DNA from: Vesta saturnalis
Lineage: Eukaryota > Arthropoda > Insecta > Coleoptera > Lampyridae
Direction: 5' to 3'
Length of the DNA stretch: 64,000 nt
Assembly (NCBI GenBank): GCA_036346205.1
Contig: JARFJB010002009.1
Location: forward strand, 7,077,501-7,141,500
Below the pieces are notes generated by a model. The model ran no database searches, had not been told where the DNA came from, and saw only the letters and a list, made by a program, of their open reading frames with translations. Each line of letters starts with the position of its first letter. Position 1 is the first letter of the stretch. Of the stretch, positions 25,657-32,721 are shown piece after piece. The translations under genes were made by a program, and so were the position numbers.

Positions 25657-28573
25657 GGTGTCCCAATAGTGCATATTCGGTCGATAGCTCTTTAGCCATT
25701 AAACTTAGAAGATAAGTTTAAATACAAAAGTTGTCTATTTTTATAAGCTGCATAATCTAAAAATAGTTTGATTTCTACAGGTTGTAATATAAAAGCGATA
25801 CAATGTAGAACTTTTGATTTTTAAATAGAACACCCTATATATTATTTTATTTTTCGATTTTCCTTATAATTTTACATGTTTTTTATAAGAATTACTTACA
25901 AGCTAAATCTTACAGTTTTTGAGATATTTGCAAGTTAACTAAAACTGACATTTTATGTAGTAATTCAAGTAGGCGTATCTCAGTTATTTTTAAAGATAAA
26001 AAATAATCTTTGGTATAGAATTTATTCATACATGAGCTTACTTTAATCTATTGTCAAAATTGTATTTCAGTATACAGAGTGATCACAAAAATGAATTCAA
26101 TAACATAAATTTGAAAATGCTATATCTTCATGTTCATGTTCTATACCCATCTCTAATAGTTTCGGAGATATTTAAGTTTGTTCAATTTTTTTGTTGATTA
26201 CACTGAAGAAGAGTAACATTAGTCGGTCAAAGCAAGCTATGAATAATAAGAAACTAAAAAACATATTAACTGAAATACAAACACTTAAAATTATAATAAA
26301 TGATGAATGTGACCACCATTTTGTTGCTGGCAAACATGAAGTCTTTGAATAAACGGGTGATCACAAAAATTAATTCAACAACGTAAATTTGAAAATACTA
26401 TATCTTCATTTTTTTAAATGGCACACCCTATATTTTTTAACGCTTTGTCTTCGTCTATTAGTCGGGTTTAATTTTTGGTAAATATGTTCTATACCTATCT
26501 CTAATAGTTTCGGAGATGTTTAAGTTTGTTCAATTTTTTTTTGTTGATAACACTGATGAAGAGTAACATTAGTCAGTCAAAGCAAGCTGTGGATACATAA
26601 GAAACTAAAAAATATTAACTGAAATTATAATAAATATTGTATGAAACACCATTTTTAAGAGATATTTTTAAACGATTCATCGTAAAATTAAACAATTTAA
26701 TCAAAAGAGCGTAAAACAAAAGATGAACGAAAACAAATGAAGAAATCAAACTTGTCAAACAGTGCTAATGTTTGTGGAGTATTATATACTTACTTCCTAA
26801 ATTACAAAATGAATTTTTTGAAGGAAGAACTTGTTAATATGATTTACGTCCTTGGTGAAAGCGATAAAGATTGTCTTTTTGCACATCGAATTTATAAGCA
26901 AAAATTTCCAAATGTACGACACCCGCAAGTTTCAGCATTTGCAAGATTGAAAGAGCGTTTCGAGCAAACAGGCAGTATTCATTACGAAGACAATTTAGAA
27001 CGAGAAGGAACCGCAATTAACGAAGGTAATGAACATTTAGTTCTTCAATCCGTGATTGAAAATTCTCACGTTTCTTGCCGACAATTGGAATTAGGAGTTG
27101 GAGTTTCAAAACATCAGTTAATAGCATTATAAAAATATAAATATCATCCATACCATGTCCAACTTGCATAAGAATTAGACGAGGATGACTGCGTTAATAT
27201 ATTAAACTTTTGCAATTGGGCCATAAATAAAAATTTAGAAAAACCCAACTATTTTAGCACGATTTTATTTACCAATGAAGCTACTTTCCACAAAAATGAA
27301 TACGTTAATAGACATAATTTCCATTATTACGATACTGAGAATCCCAGATTTATACCTGTTGATCATCAACACTGCTGGTCACTTAATGTTTGGGCCGGAA
27401 TTATTGGGGAAAGAATTATAGGACCATATTTTTTTGAAAACACGGTCAATGGAGTTTCATTTTAAACTTCTTGCAGAATTTGAAACTTTTATTGAAGATT
27501 TACCTTTACAAACCCTTAGAGAAATGTGGCTGCAATTAGATGGCGCTCCTCCGCATTTTAGCAGAAACGTTAGAAATTATTTAAATATCCAGTTTCAAAA
27601 CAAATGAATTGGAAGAGGTGGGCCGATCTCTTGGCCTGCAAGATCGCCTGACTTGACAAAACTGGACTTTTTTCTTTGTGGTTGGATTAAAGAAAAAGTT
27701 ATCAAACTCCTCCAACGACTGTAGATGATATGAAGGCAAGAATTAGAGACCTCATTCAAAATATAAATGTTTCCACGTTACGAAAAGTAAATTTGTCGTT
27801 TATTCAAAGACTTCATGTTCGCCAGCAACAAAATGGTGGTTACATTGAACATTTATTATAATTTTAAGTGTTTGTATTTCAGTTAATATGTTTTTTAGTT
27901 TCTTATGTATTCATAGCTTGCTTTGACCGACTAATGTTACTCTTCTTCAGTGTTATCAACGAAAAAAATTGAACAAACTTAAATATCTCCGAAACTATTC
28001 GAGATAGGTATAGAACATATTTAACAGAAATGAAAGCCGATTAATAGACGAAGACAAGGCATTAAAAAAATATAGGGTGTGCCATTTAAAAAAATGAAGA
28101 TATAGCATTTTCAAATTTATGTTATTGAATTAATTTTTGTGATCACTCTGTATATTGAAATCCAATTTTGACTATAGATTAAAGTAAGCTCATGTATGAA
28201 TAAATTCTATACCAAAGATTATTTTTTTATCTTTAAAAATAACTGAAATACGCCTACTTGAATTACTACATAAAAATGTCAGTTTTTAGTTACCTTTGCA
28301 AATATCTCAAAAACTGTAAGATTTAGATTGTAAGTAATTCTTATAAAAAAGATGTAAAATTATAAGGAGAATCGAAAAATAAAATAATATATAGGGTGTT
28401 CTATTTAAAAATCAAAAGTTCTATATTGTACTGCTTTTATATTACACCCTGTAGAAACCAAACTATTTTTAGATTATGCAGCTTATAAAAATAGACAACC
28501 CTCGTATTTAAACTTATCTTCTAAGTTTAATGGCTAATGAGCTATCGACCGAATACGCACTATTGGGACACCC

Positions 28574-28642
<69 letters not shown>

Positions 28643-31600
28643 ACATATGACACTTCTGAGTGTTTCCATTTATTCTGTTTTTTATAGTCACATGTCCAAG
28701 AATGACAAGAGCTAATGTGGCAGAATACTTTATCGTAATTTTTTTTATGTGGGAGCTAAAATTCCAACTTCACTATTTTAAAGGACAGATTTCTGAAGTC
28801 TGAATGTTTAATCACTATAAATGAGAATTACAAAATTACCTTTTTTTTAAATTGGTGAATTATAAACGGATGGAGAAGAATCAAAATATTTATATTTTTG
28901 AACATATGTTTATGAATAATGGGGAGTGAGTGGAAATACCCTTAAAGTTTTTAGGTCATGAACCTAATACGGTTATCGAAAGCACAAACACATGAGCTGC
29001 ATGGATCATTAGTGCTTCTTACTTACTTTGAACCACTTTGTGGCGTGCTGGCTGCCTTCCTGCCTCTGTTAGAAGTACTAATGATAGGTGCAGGAATACA
29101 TTGCTAGTGCCTTTTAGTGCGCCACAGCTTGGATGCATATGACCTTCCGTTTCCTCTTGTGCAGCTCTGGCATCTTACTCTTATTTGAAACAGGACCAAC
29201 GCACATTGTTAGTGCTTCATTTTATTGCTTTAATGGCTTGTCTCAGTCTGACTGGCCGTTTACAAGAAATTGCACATCTTGTGCATTACTGCTCCCAATC
29301 CAATGATAATGATAAAACTGTTGCATATTGTTAATTCTTTATGAATGACTTTTCTGACTGTCAGTATTTTACATAAAAACGATACCTTTTTGTGCAGTGC
29401 TGGCTTCGTAGTTTAATTGGAAGAAGCACTGAAAGAATAGGTTCAAATCGTTAGTGTGCTCCATAATGGTAAGAAGTGAGCACTGGCGATAGTTCTGCTG
29501 ATGTAATCCATGGACTGTGAAAAGGTACAACTAAAGCACTAAAGGTGTGCGCTGGTCCGATTGTTTGTATTTCAAATAAGGGTGTTAAACCAACACTTCA
29601 TAAGGGGTGGCGTTTTCCTCAGGTTAGCGTCACAATCCCAGGTTTTCTGTTTGAAAAATTTTAGAGATTTGGATAAAATGGTCAGTTTTTTTGAGAGCTA
29701 CTCTTGCTTTTTTAATGATCAGATTTCATACGTTTTTAATTGTTCAAACGTGCTTGACTCTATATGAATTGTAATCAATCATTTTTTACAAGAATTACTT
29801 ACATTTTGACCAAAATAGTTGAATGAAAACAAAAGGATAAAAAATTGATCAATTGTTTTTGACTCTTTCATGTACTCATGTCACACCTATGCCCAATAGA
29901 TACAAACATCTTATTTCTCAAAAACTTCTTACGACTTCCTTGTTTTAATTGGCTTTCGGTAAGGAAAAAGAAAGTAAAAAAACGTCCTTCTATATATATA
30001 GTACTCCCTCTCAACTGTACCCGACAAAACCTTTTAATCCGAGAGTAATTGCAAAAACAACACAAACTTACTTAACATTATCATATTTTACAGTGTGATC
30101 AGTCAATAATGTCACCAGGAACATTAGCTCGTTTAGTATGTGAATGGCCTGATTTATGTCTTGGAGATATAGTTAATATAGTACGATATGATCCTGTAGA
30201 AGGATATTTAGTTCGTACCAATACTCACTTAGAAGAAATTTGGTTACCAGTTCACGTATTATCAAATTATAATAGAAAACCATGGTCATTTCGTTTTCGT
30301 AAGCCAACATTTCCAAATCATGGAAGACGTTCAATTGATGGTAATTCATTACAAGAAAATGTGATAAGTGAAGTATCTTGTCCAGAATTTTTGGATAAAA
30401 TAAAAAATTTATCCGCACAATGCGGCTCAAAGGTTGTGTTTAAATGTAAAGTGAAAAATTGTGGTGGAAATATGAAAATTAGTTGGAGAAAAACTGAACC
30501 TGACCCTTGTATGATGCGAAGTAGTGGTAGATTTGTTATAAGTCGTAGTGATAGCGGCATTGCTTCTCTTACAATAAATAATAGTCGATTATCTGATTCT
30601 GGTAGTTATTTGTGCACAATATCGAATGAAATAGGATCGACACAGTGCTCCGCAATTTTAACTGTAACCGATACGCTGCCGCCCTTAAGTGAGCCAACAA
30701 CAAAAGTTGTTTCTTGTTCAAGTGTTTTGTTAGAATGGGAAAATGATACGTACGAAAAATTTTTAATTGAGTATTGCAAGATTGGAAGTGGTGAATGGTT
30801 GTCTCCTAATAATGAGCAGTTCATTACTACTCGTTCATACACAGTAGAACACTTAACTCCTGGAGAAACATATAGTTTTCGAATAATAGCTGCTAATAAT
30901 AAATTAGTGGGTTTACCAAGTTCTGCTGTTACATTACCCGTAGCTGATAGCATTAGATGGCAACAAGAACAATTCAAGCGACGTTACCTTGAGCTTGAGG
31001 AAATTGGAAGAGGACGTTTCTCAATCGTTCGTAAAGCTAAAGATCGTGGAACTGGGCAAGAAGTTGCTTTAAAACAGATTTTACGAAGAAAACAATCGCA
31101 TAAAGTTAGCCAAGCTGAGTATACATTACTTGCCGGGATACGTTTCCAAAATATTATACATGCATTGGCTTTGTTTGAAAATGCCCCAGTACCAGGTGTT
31201 GATACAATCGTTCTTGAATTGTAAGTATTGAAAATTTTATGCTACATCTAATCCTTTTTTTTTGTAGAGTCAAAGGCGTTTTGTTATTTAATTATATTTC
31301 TGAAAAGGAAAGTTATACAGAAACAGAAATTCAGGGCTACAGTAAACAAGTGATAGCGGCTGTGAATTGGTTACATGACAGAAACTTAGCACATTTAGAC
31401 ATAAAGGTGTGATATACTTACAATTTCGATTCCTTTGCACTGTTATCCATATCCTTAAGCCAGACACTATACTTTGGCTTTATTCTAATAATTATTTTTA
31501 TTTTAGCCTGAAAATATTATGATAGATCGTGTAAATCCTGAGCCAGTTGTTAAATTAATAGATTTTGGTGATTGTGTAAATACGAATACAAGTGTGATAC

Positions 31601-32068
31601 TTCCCCCTGCTTGCCTAGAATTTGCATCACCCGAATTAGTCTTAGGACAGCCTGTTGGAAAACATACCGATTTATGGGCCGTTGGTGTATTTTTATATGT
31701 TTTACTTAGTGGAGTATCTCCATTTTTAGACGATTCAGTTGAAGAGACGACAGCGAATATTTTAAAATGTGATTATTGTTTTCCTGACCAATATTTTAGT
31801 GATATTTCAGTTGTTGTTAAAGATCTAATTAAGAAGTTGCTAGTACTAGTCCCTACTAAAAGAATATCCATGGGTGAGTGTTTGGAATCATCGTGGTTTA
31901 AAAATGTAAGTACAATAGCTAACTAAGTTTGTTAATTAGTACTCTTTATACTTTATTTAGATTACTTCAAAAAATGTTACCATTTCTGCTACAAATCTTC
32001 AAACTTTTATGCAACGTCGACATCCTGGAAATTTGACTTCGAAGACTACAATGTTTTTTACTGATTAG
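9780..32068 (+). CDS. trio: Trio/Kalirin-family RhoGEF with C-terminal kinase, 3' half (11 exons, 5' end outside window)
   Basis: Exons with matching phases are 9780-10016, 10106-10189, 15893-16305, 16358-16745, 16799-17002, 17050-17264, 18954-19269, 30094-31220, 31268-31406, 31507-31905 and 31961-32068 (stop TAG). They total 3,630 nt, or 1,209 residues. Domain order is an acidic/proline linker (1-175), DH2 (about 180-360), PH2 (about 375-505), a Ser-rich linker (515-619), SH3-like (about 626-690), Ig (715-811), FN3 (815-904) and kinase (from about 917). This order is that of vertebrate Kalirin/Trio; having both Ig and FN3 before the kinase is Kalirin-like. In the family the second GEF module activates Rho-type GTPases at the membrane and cytoskeleton in axon guidance and synapse formation. 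Spectrin repeats, GEF1 and the first SH3 must lie upstream. All sites are GT-AG; the donor after 10189 (GTGCGA) is the weakest. Confidence 0.93.
10606..12245. mobile_element. FB1: foldback island of GCGCC-bearing tandem units
   Basis: Within the intron 10190-15892. The left part (about 10650-11390) has degenerate repeats spaced 115-190 bp, each with a core such as AATTAGGCGCCAATTATGCG and an ATAAAATTTTGCG box. After a non-repeated centre (about 11400-11760) the same boxes appear in reverse complement (for example GGGCGCAAAATTTAACTTTA near 12174). The left boundary GTGTAAAGATAACCGGGC (10606) resembles the TIR of FB2 at 44811. The matching right end is not visible, so this copy is truncated or decayed. 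No coding capacity seen. Confidence 0.7.
12560..13911 (-). pseudogene. Mariner E: decayed mariner transposase, one TIR left
   Basis: Minus-strand ORF 13267-13500 is the N-terminal helix-turn-helix region of a mariner transposase (QSTVSKILLKFEETGSVNDL then PRSGRTMVTYNENV). Lower down, in broken frames, YFTYEATF (about 13060-13090), FVHHLLCSQMK and CPPRSPYLTLLNFFLWGHIK (about 12700-12760) represent the catalytic domain. The third acidic residue of SPD is Tyr here. The right terminus is visible as CTTTTGATACACCCTG ending at 13911 beside TA. No matching left TIR is found, so the left end is lost. It lies in the 5.7-kb intron of the GEF gene. Confidence 0.72.
13912..15892. other. trio: Intron remainder with a GA-rich tract
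   Basis: Contains a purine-rich GA tract at about 14104-14182. The phrase AAAAATATGAATTTCACAAA occurs twice (about 15202 and 15481). There is no supported ORF. It ends in a branch-like region and the acceptor ATTTTACAG before 15893. Confidence 0.6.
15893..17264 (+). CDS. trio: DH2-PH2 exons of Trio/Kalirin (second RhoGEF module)
   Basis: Four exons joined by very short introns (52, 53 and 47 bp). The DH core reads RKRQFVLRELVETEEAYVRD, then KPVSEYIVSEHLETYFEEL, LCDLLIKPVQRIMKYQLLLK (the most conserved DH helix) and AANDMMDVGRLQGFDGK. The exon at 16799 starts the PH domain (ITAQGKLLLHGPL, LLVFLFEQSMIFSEAVGKKT) and 17050-17264 completes it (HDQWVTTIDSILQTQKDF). The module catalyses GDP release from a Rho-family GTPase, with the PH domain supporting membrane and GTPase contact. 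Reading past 17264 gives GCG then TGA at 17266-17268, so an unspliced transcript would end right after the PH domain. Confidence 0.95.
17269..18953. other. trio: Intron, possible alternative 3' UTR
   Basis: No coding sequence recognised. It contains an AATAAA at 18699-18704 followed by a T-rich stretch (18740-18750). It ends at the acceptor TTCTTCTAAATAG before 18954. The later AG at 18975 would put a stop in frame, so 18954 is the chosen exon start. Confidence 0.55.
18699..18704 (+). terminator. trio: Candidate alternative poly(A) signal for a kinase-less isoform
   Basis: AATAAA about 1.43 kb after the in-frame TGA at 17266-17268, followed by T/G-rich sequence. Without transcript data this may be chance in AT-rich DNA. 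Confidence 0.25.
18954..19269 (+). CDS. trio: Ser-rich linker exon between PH2 and SH3
   Basis: The start at 18954 restores the phase left by 17264 (GC plus T gives Ala). The frame reads PFSDLSSVWDPTLLRKSVSS, then KPHTPTNKPRLNIFGFRNT and NDTQRRWSDANHST. It is basic and Ser-rich without a folded domain, and is probably a flexible linker with phosphosites. The donor GTAAAT at 19270 keeps phase 0 for the next exon, 10.8 kb downstream. Confidence 0.82.
19684..20011. mobile_element. Small non-autonomous element with CCCCTGAC termini
   Basis: Bounded by ACCCCTGAC near 19684 and GTCAGGGGCT near 20003-20012, which are inverted repeats. Inside, two related segments repeat (TTTCTTGAATCAGAGCTAAA near 19720 and TTTCTTGAATCACAGCTAAG near 19861). 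A stretch near 19950 (GATGCCACAGACAGATACAC) resembles high-copy insect repeats from memory. No coding capacity. Confidence 0.45.
20012..20924. other. Intronic AT-rich sequence, no gene seen
   Basis: Includes ACAGGATGAGTCACATTAAA at 20313, which looks like a MITE tip, and a hairpin near 20896-20935 (CAAAGTTGAAAAATTAAAAC against GTTTTAATTTTTCAACTTTG). I cannot define an element. Confidence 0.4.
20925..21115 (+). repeat. Hammerhead-like repeat, copy 1
   Basis: Core CTGACGA at 20984-20990, then a perfect 6-bp stem (GATAAC 20992-20997 with GTTATC 21005-21010), then GAAAC and the self-complementary ACGT. These are the conserved parts of a hammerhead ribozyme in the type-I order known from Penelope-like elements and retrozymes. 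CTA before the core pairs with TAG at 21019-21021 as inner stem I. One extra A sits between the core GA and stem II, which departs from the textbook motif. The downstream segment (CACCATTAAAAAACTC, GTGAAAGTTTACATTTTCAT) is shared with the other copies. Confidence 0.5.
21527..24035 (-). mobile_element. Pogo/Tigger-like DNA transposon, internally deleted
   Basis: Encodes a pogo-type transposase relic on the minus strand. Likely termini are inverted: GACTGAGGGGGTTGAAAC near 21532 and, on the minus strand, GACTGAGGCGTTTTGAAAC near 24008-24026. The right tip reads CAGTG on the minus strand. Boundaries are approximate by a few bases and I did not confirm the TA duplication. Short TTTCAAATC/GTTTCAAA boxes recur near the right end (23657, 23992, 24008). 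Hammerhead-like repeats lie just outside both ends in opposite orientation. Confidence 0.7.
21984..23529 (-). pseudogene. Pogo-like (CENP-B/jerky-type) transposase, broken
   Basis: The start ATG is probably 23529 (MASRDIYDLAAEVVTFRHKT), followed by a Psq-type helix-turn-helix (LRDAVSNYNLNHTSLCRYIK). Next comes the CENP-B-like region (WLASFVKRHPILSLRLPQPT at about 23160). Then DIWNVDESAITTVQKP (about 22955-23010), the first catalytic Asp of the DDE fold, in another frame. The second catalytic Asp region is disrupted: KENKILLLMN runs straight into unrelated RAIFEPVKK. The later part at 22396-22803 has WMRSTPGKVMTIYEIPGI, the usual post-catalytic segment. 21984-22433 is the low-complexity C-terminal tail in a shifted frame. 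Frameshifts and the internal deletion make it inactive. Confidence 0.78.
24060..24190 (-). repeat. Hammerhead-like repeat, copy 5 (minus)
   Basis: On the minus strand the core CTGAAGA lies at 24162-24168, followed by a GATA/TATC stem and GAAACATTTAGATT. The stem-II pairing is shorter than in copies 1 and 4 and ACGT has become ACAT, so this copy is more decayed. Downstream sequence (AATGGT near 24100) matches the shared tail. Confidence 0.45.
24561..24630 (-). tRNA. tRNA-like sequence without a matching acceptor stem (pseudo-tRNA or SINE head)
   Basis: On the minus strand there is a good A box (TGGCGCAGTTGG, 24612-24623) and B box (GGTTCAAATCC, 24568-24578). A 5-bp anticodon stem GTACT/AGTAC encloses the 7-nt loop GTAGCAA, whose central triplet would be AGC (Ala), and the T arm GTAGG/CCTAC is perfect. 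The 5' seven bases do not pair with the 3' seven (TCGAGGT), so the acceptor stem is absent. It is probably a pseudogene or tRNA-derived repeat head. Confidence 0.55.
24640..25597. other. Intronic sequence, nothing recognised
   Basis: AT-rich; no supported ORF, TIR or RNA. Confidence 0.5.
25598..25653. repeat. (TA)n microsatellite, left flank of MITE-2
   Basis: About 28 TA units ending directly at the CAGGGTGTCCCAATAG tip. Confidence 0.97.
26075..28150 (+). mobile_element. Mariner F: mariner-like element inside MITE-2
   Basis: TIR tips CAGAGTGATCACAAAAAT at 26075 and the complement ending at 28150, with TA on each side (26073-26074 and 28151-28152). The left side is complex. 26075-26352 is an inverted copy of the element's own 3' end, including the last codons of the transposase. 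26353-26640 is a second left end that contains the AAATGGCACACCCTATA segment mirrored in the right arm. Confidence 0.83.
26809..27861 (+). pseudogene. Mariner-like transposase of mariner F, broken
   Basis: ATG 26809 gives MNFLKEELVNMIYVLGE and an N-terminal helix-turn-helix (HRIYKQKFPNVRHPQVSAFA), ending in a stop at 27130-27132. Further in-frame or shifted pieces carry the catalytic domain: LFTNEATFHKNEYVNRHNF, in which the first catalytic Asp is replaced by Asn; LNVWAGIIGERIIGPYFFEN; LQLDGAPPHFSRNVRNY with the second Asp; and SWPARSPDLTKLDFFL with the third. Again 36 residues lie between the last two Asp. The C-terminus is QQQNGGYIEHLL and TAA at 27859-27861. Multiple stops and the Asp-to-Asn change make it inactive. 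Confidence 0.82.
28576..28638. repeat. (TA)n microsatellite, right flank of MITE-2
   Basis: TGTG then about 29 TA units to 28638. Confidence 0.95.
28639..30093. other. End of the giant intron, with a short inverted repeat pair
   Basis: 29180-29226 (CTTATTTGAAACAGGACCAA, then CGCACATTGTTAGTGCTTCA) is roughly complementary to 29535-29590 (GTGTGCGCTGGTCC, then TATTTCAAATAAGGGTGTT). It may be an old foldback element. No ORF is supported. The intron ends at the acceptor ATATTTTACAG before 30094. Confidence 0.45.
30094..31220 (+). CDS. trio: SH3-Ig-FN3 and kinase N-lobe exon of Trio/Kalirin
   Basis: A single 1,127-nt exon. It starts CDQSIMSPGTLARLVCEWPD, with an SH3-like fold (CLGDIVNIVRYDPVEGYLVR, then IWLPVHVLSNY). 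The Ig domain spans CPEFLDKIKN to SAILTVTD, with the conserved Cys in VVFKCKV, Trp in ISWRK and LSDSGSYLCTISNE. The FN3 domain runs from LPPLSEPTTKV to AVTLPVAD (TPGETYSFRIIAANN). The kinase begins at RRYLELEEIGRGRFSIVRKA with the glycine loop GRGRFS and the ATP-binding Lys in EVALKQI. The exon ends in phase 2 at 31220 (GTAAGT donor). ATG 30109 is internal: the frame is open back to the acceptor. Confidence 0.93.
31268..32068 (+). CDS. trio: Kinase C-lobe exons and stop of Trio/Kalirin
   Basis: Exon 31268-31406 ends with the catalytic loop AHLDIK, completed by PENIMID in 31507-31905. The Asp is kept, with HLD in place of HRD as in the Trio/DAPK-like group. LIDFGDCVN is the Mg-binding DFG, FASPELVLGQPVGKHTDLWA the APE-helix F region, and VLLSGVSPFLDDSVEETTAN the C-lobe. 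The last exon 31961-32068 adds 35 codons and TAG. All catalytic motifs are present, so an active Ser/Thr kinase is plausible. Confidence 0.93.
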
Positions 32069-32157
32069 TTTTTAGATATTTTCATTTGACATTGTTGTTA
32101 TTATTGTAAATCATCTTTGGCGATTTGTTTGTATTGTGTGATCATTATTTATTATTA

Positions 32158-32163
32158 AATAAA
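32158..32163 (+). terminator. trio: Poly(A) signal of the Trio/Kalirin gene
   Basis: AATAAA 90 bases after the stop codon, in T/G-rich 3' UTR sequence. It is the first canonical signal after TAG 32066-32068. Confidence 0.65.
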
Positions 32164-32717
32164 GGAATATTGTCATTTTAATTTTCATACAAAATGTATA
32201 CAATGCATTCTAAAGGTGCCTGATTCATATTTGGTTATTTTTAGAATGATGGTGCTGAATTATGACAAGTAAACTTTCACGATTATTACACATAATTAAA
32301 ATACTTAATTTTGGGTAATTAAATTGTGTATTTTCTTAACTAACCTTTTATATTTAAATGTTTCTATAAATGTTAAACAATTTTATTTAATTACCGAAAA
32401 GATAAGTATTTTAATTATAATGCTCTTACTCGAATTACATTGAAAATTTTGCAATCAAATAATTGATCAACTTAAGTTTTGAACAAAGGCCAATTGAACT
32501 GTAAGAATACTTTTATACTCTTATCTTTTATTTGTTTATTCAACTTTCTATTTGAATGTACCACCAAGGTCATCTAACATATGATCCCACTAAGCAGAAC
32601 TACTGTTACAAGATGTTATCTCTCAACTGGACATGACTATAAATTTTATGCTATTTGTCACCATCGGTACGAGGTACCACTATTGAAATCTAACCTATTA
32701 ATGGTGTTAATTTTTAT
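32164..32717. other. Intergenic sequence downstream of Trio/Kalirin
   Basis: AT-rich; nothing recognised. It ends at the TTAA target site of the piggyBac element. Confidence 0.5.
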
Positions 32718-32721
32718 TTAA

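Larger units (their letters stand above)
25654..28575. mobile_element. MITE-2: palindromic MITE in (TA)n, split at its centre by mariner F
   Basis: The arms are 25654-26074 (421 bp) and 28151-28575 (425 bp). They are complementary along their whole length: the tips CAGGGTGTCCCAATAGTG / CACTATTGGGACACCCTG, and the inner ends GTATTTCAG / TTGAAATCC. The inner ends meet at a six-base loop containing TATA, exactly where the mariner is inserted. The right side reads TG instead of TA after the tip, a likely point mutation. Without the insertion the element would be about 845 bp and non-coding. Confidence 0.82.
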
